A DNA stretch of 64,000 nucleotides from NCBI GenBank assembly GCA_008360975.2, contig CM039183.1, positions 54,665,850 to 54,729,849 of the forward strand, in the 5' to 3' direction. The notes under the pieces are model-generated. The model did not search any database. It was not told the origin of the DNA and was given only the letters and a program-made list of their open reading frames with translations. The position numbers were made by a program, and so were the translations under genes. The DNA comes from Lichenostomus cassidix (Eukaryota; Chordata; Aves; Passeriformes; Meliphagidae). The stretch's first letter is position 1. Every line of letters begins with the position of its first letter. This document shows positions 63,501-64,000 of this stretch, one piece after another.

Positions 63501-64000
63501 ACGCAGTAGAATGTTCTCTGGGTGATCCACTGCAGGAAAGCAATGAAGCAGAAAGTGCTATGCCCTGGAGGAGTAGGGTTATAAATTTTACAAAGGGCAA
63601 TATGCTGAGCTATTTCGTATAGGAAAATGGGCAACTGTCCAAATCAGGAATAGGTAAATGTAAATTACCTGTACTTACCTTTGATTTCACCACCAGAAAA
63701 GCTGTCTTAGACTATTTAGTTTTAGAATATTATCACAGTGTATTGCAGGAAATTTGAGTGTCATAAAGAGGTATTTTAAAATCAATATAAAGACAAAAAA
63801 TGTTACGAAATTTGAAAAATCATTTCAGGACTTAGCTATCAAAGTGCTGTGGCTCTACCAGCTCTATATTCAAACAACAATGGATGTTAGCATTCTTTTG
63901 GACAGGGCAGGGATGGACTAAGTGAAAGATAATCACTTATTAACCACAAGTCTGGTTTCCAAAAGGAACCTCCTACACAGAGAATAAACAAATTTTTACC

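Larger units (their letters stand above)
49555..64000. other. Far upstream flank, no recognisable gene
   Basis: AT-rich unique sequence with chance ORFs of at most 110 codons. I looked for coding sequence of a neighbour (CCDC170 precedes ESR1 in mammals) and recognised none. Repeats: the A/C-rich tract at 50941-51051, (CA)n at about 57160-57173 and a TG/CATG-rich stretch at about 57425-57515. No CR1 copy recognised, in contrast to intron 1. Confidence 0.5.

Noticed and set aside
49555..64000. Possible exons of the upstream neighbour CCDC170
   Set aside because: The gene order is known from mammals, but no ORF here resembles a coiled-coil protein and none has convincing splice borders.

Overview
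The window looks like nuclear DNA from a bird. It is AT-rich, intron-dominated sequence whose only abundant dispersed repeats are CR1 LINEs, many ending in the typical avian ATTCTATGATTCT tail. It carries two coding exons of one gene, oestrogen receptor alpha (ESR1), both on the minus strand. The protein sequence is very close to the bird form of the receptor. A songbird is my best guess, but this is inference from memory of avian ESR1 sequences and not proven by the window.

Layout, read in the direction of ESR1 transcription (right to left). About 49.5-64 kb is upstream sequence in which I see no gene. A 262-bp solo LTR with perfect 6-bp target duplications lies at 49287-49548, and a rearranged CR1 lies at 47.3-48.0 kb. 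A low-complexity stretch at 40.5-41.1 kb contains a CT tract and a TG tract and precedes coding exon 1. Exon 1 (40316 to 39889) encodes the N-terminal A/B (AF-1) domain and ends at a clean donor. Intron 1 (39888 to 9063, 30.8 kb) carries most of the CR1 copies. Exon 2 (9062 to 8872, 191 nt) encodes the end of the A/B domain and the first zinc finger of the DNA-binding domain. Intron 2 runs from 8871 off the left edge. Exon 3 (second zinc finger) and the ligand-binding domain are not in the window.

The two exons join in frame through a split Arg codon (AG|A), and exon 2 ends inside a Gly codon (CAA G|), the same phases as human ESR1. Together they encode the first 206 complete residues of the receptor when counted from the ATG at 40316.

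Almost every other open reading frame is either a CR1 LINE remnant or a chance ORF. I found no tRNA, rRNA, CRISPR or second gene. The more interesting observations are: loss of the first of the two tandem start codons of ESR1 (CTG where other vertebrates have ATG); a candidate 5'UTR splice acceptor placed almost as in human; a CR1 pair that looks like one twin-primed, 5'-inverted insertion, with a perfect 16-bp hairpin at its left edge; and the solo LTR.
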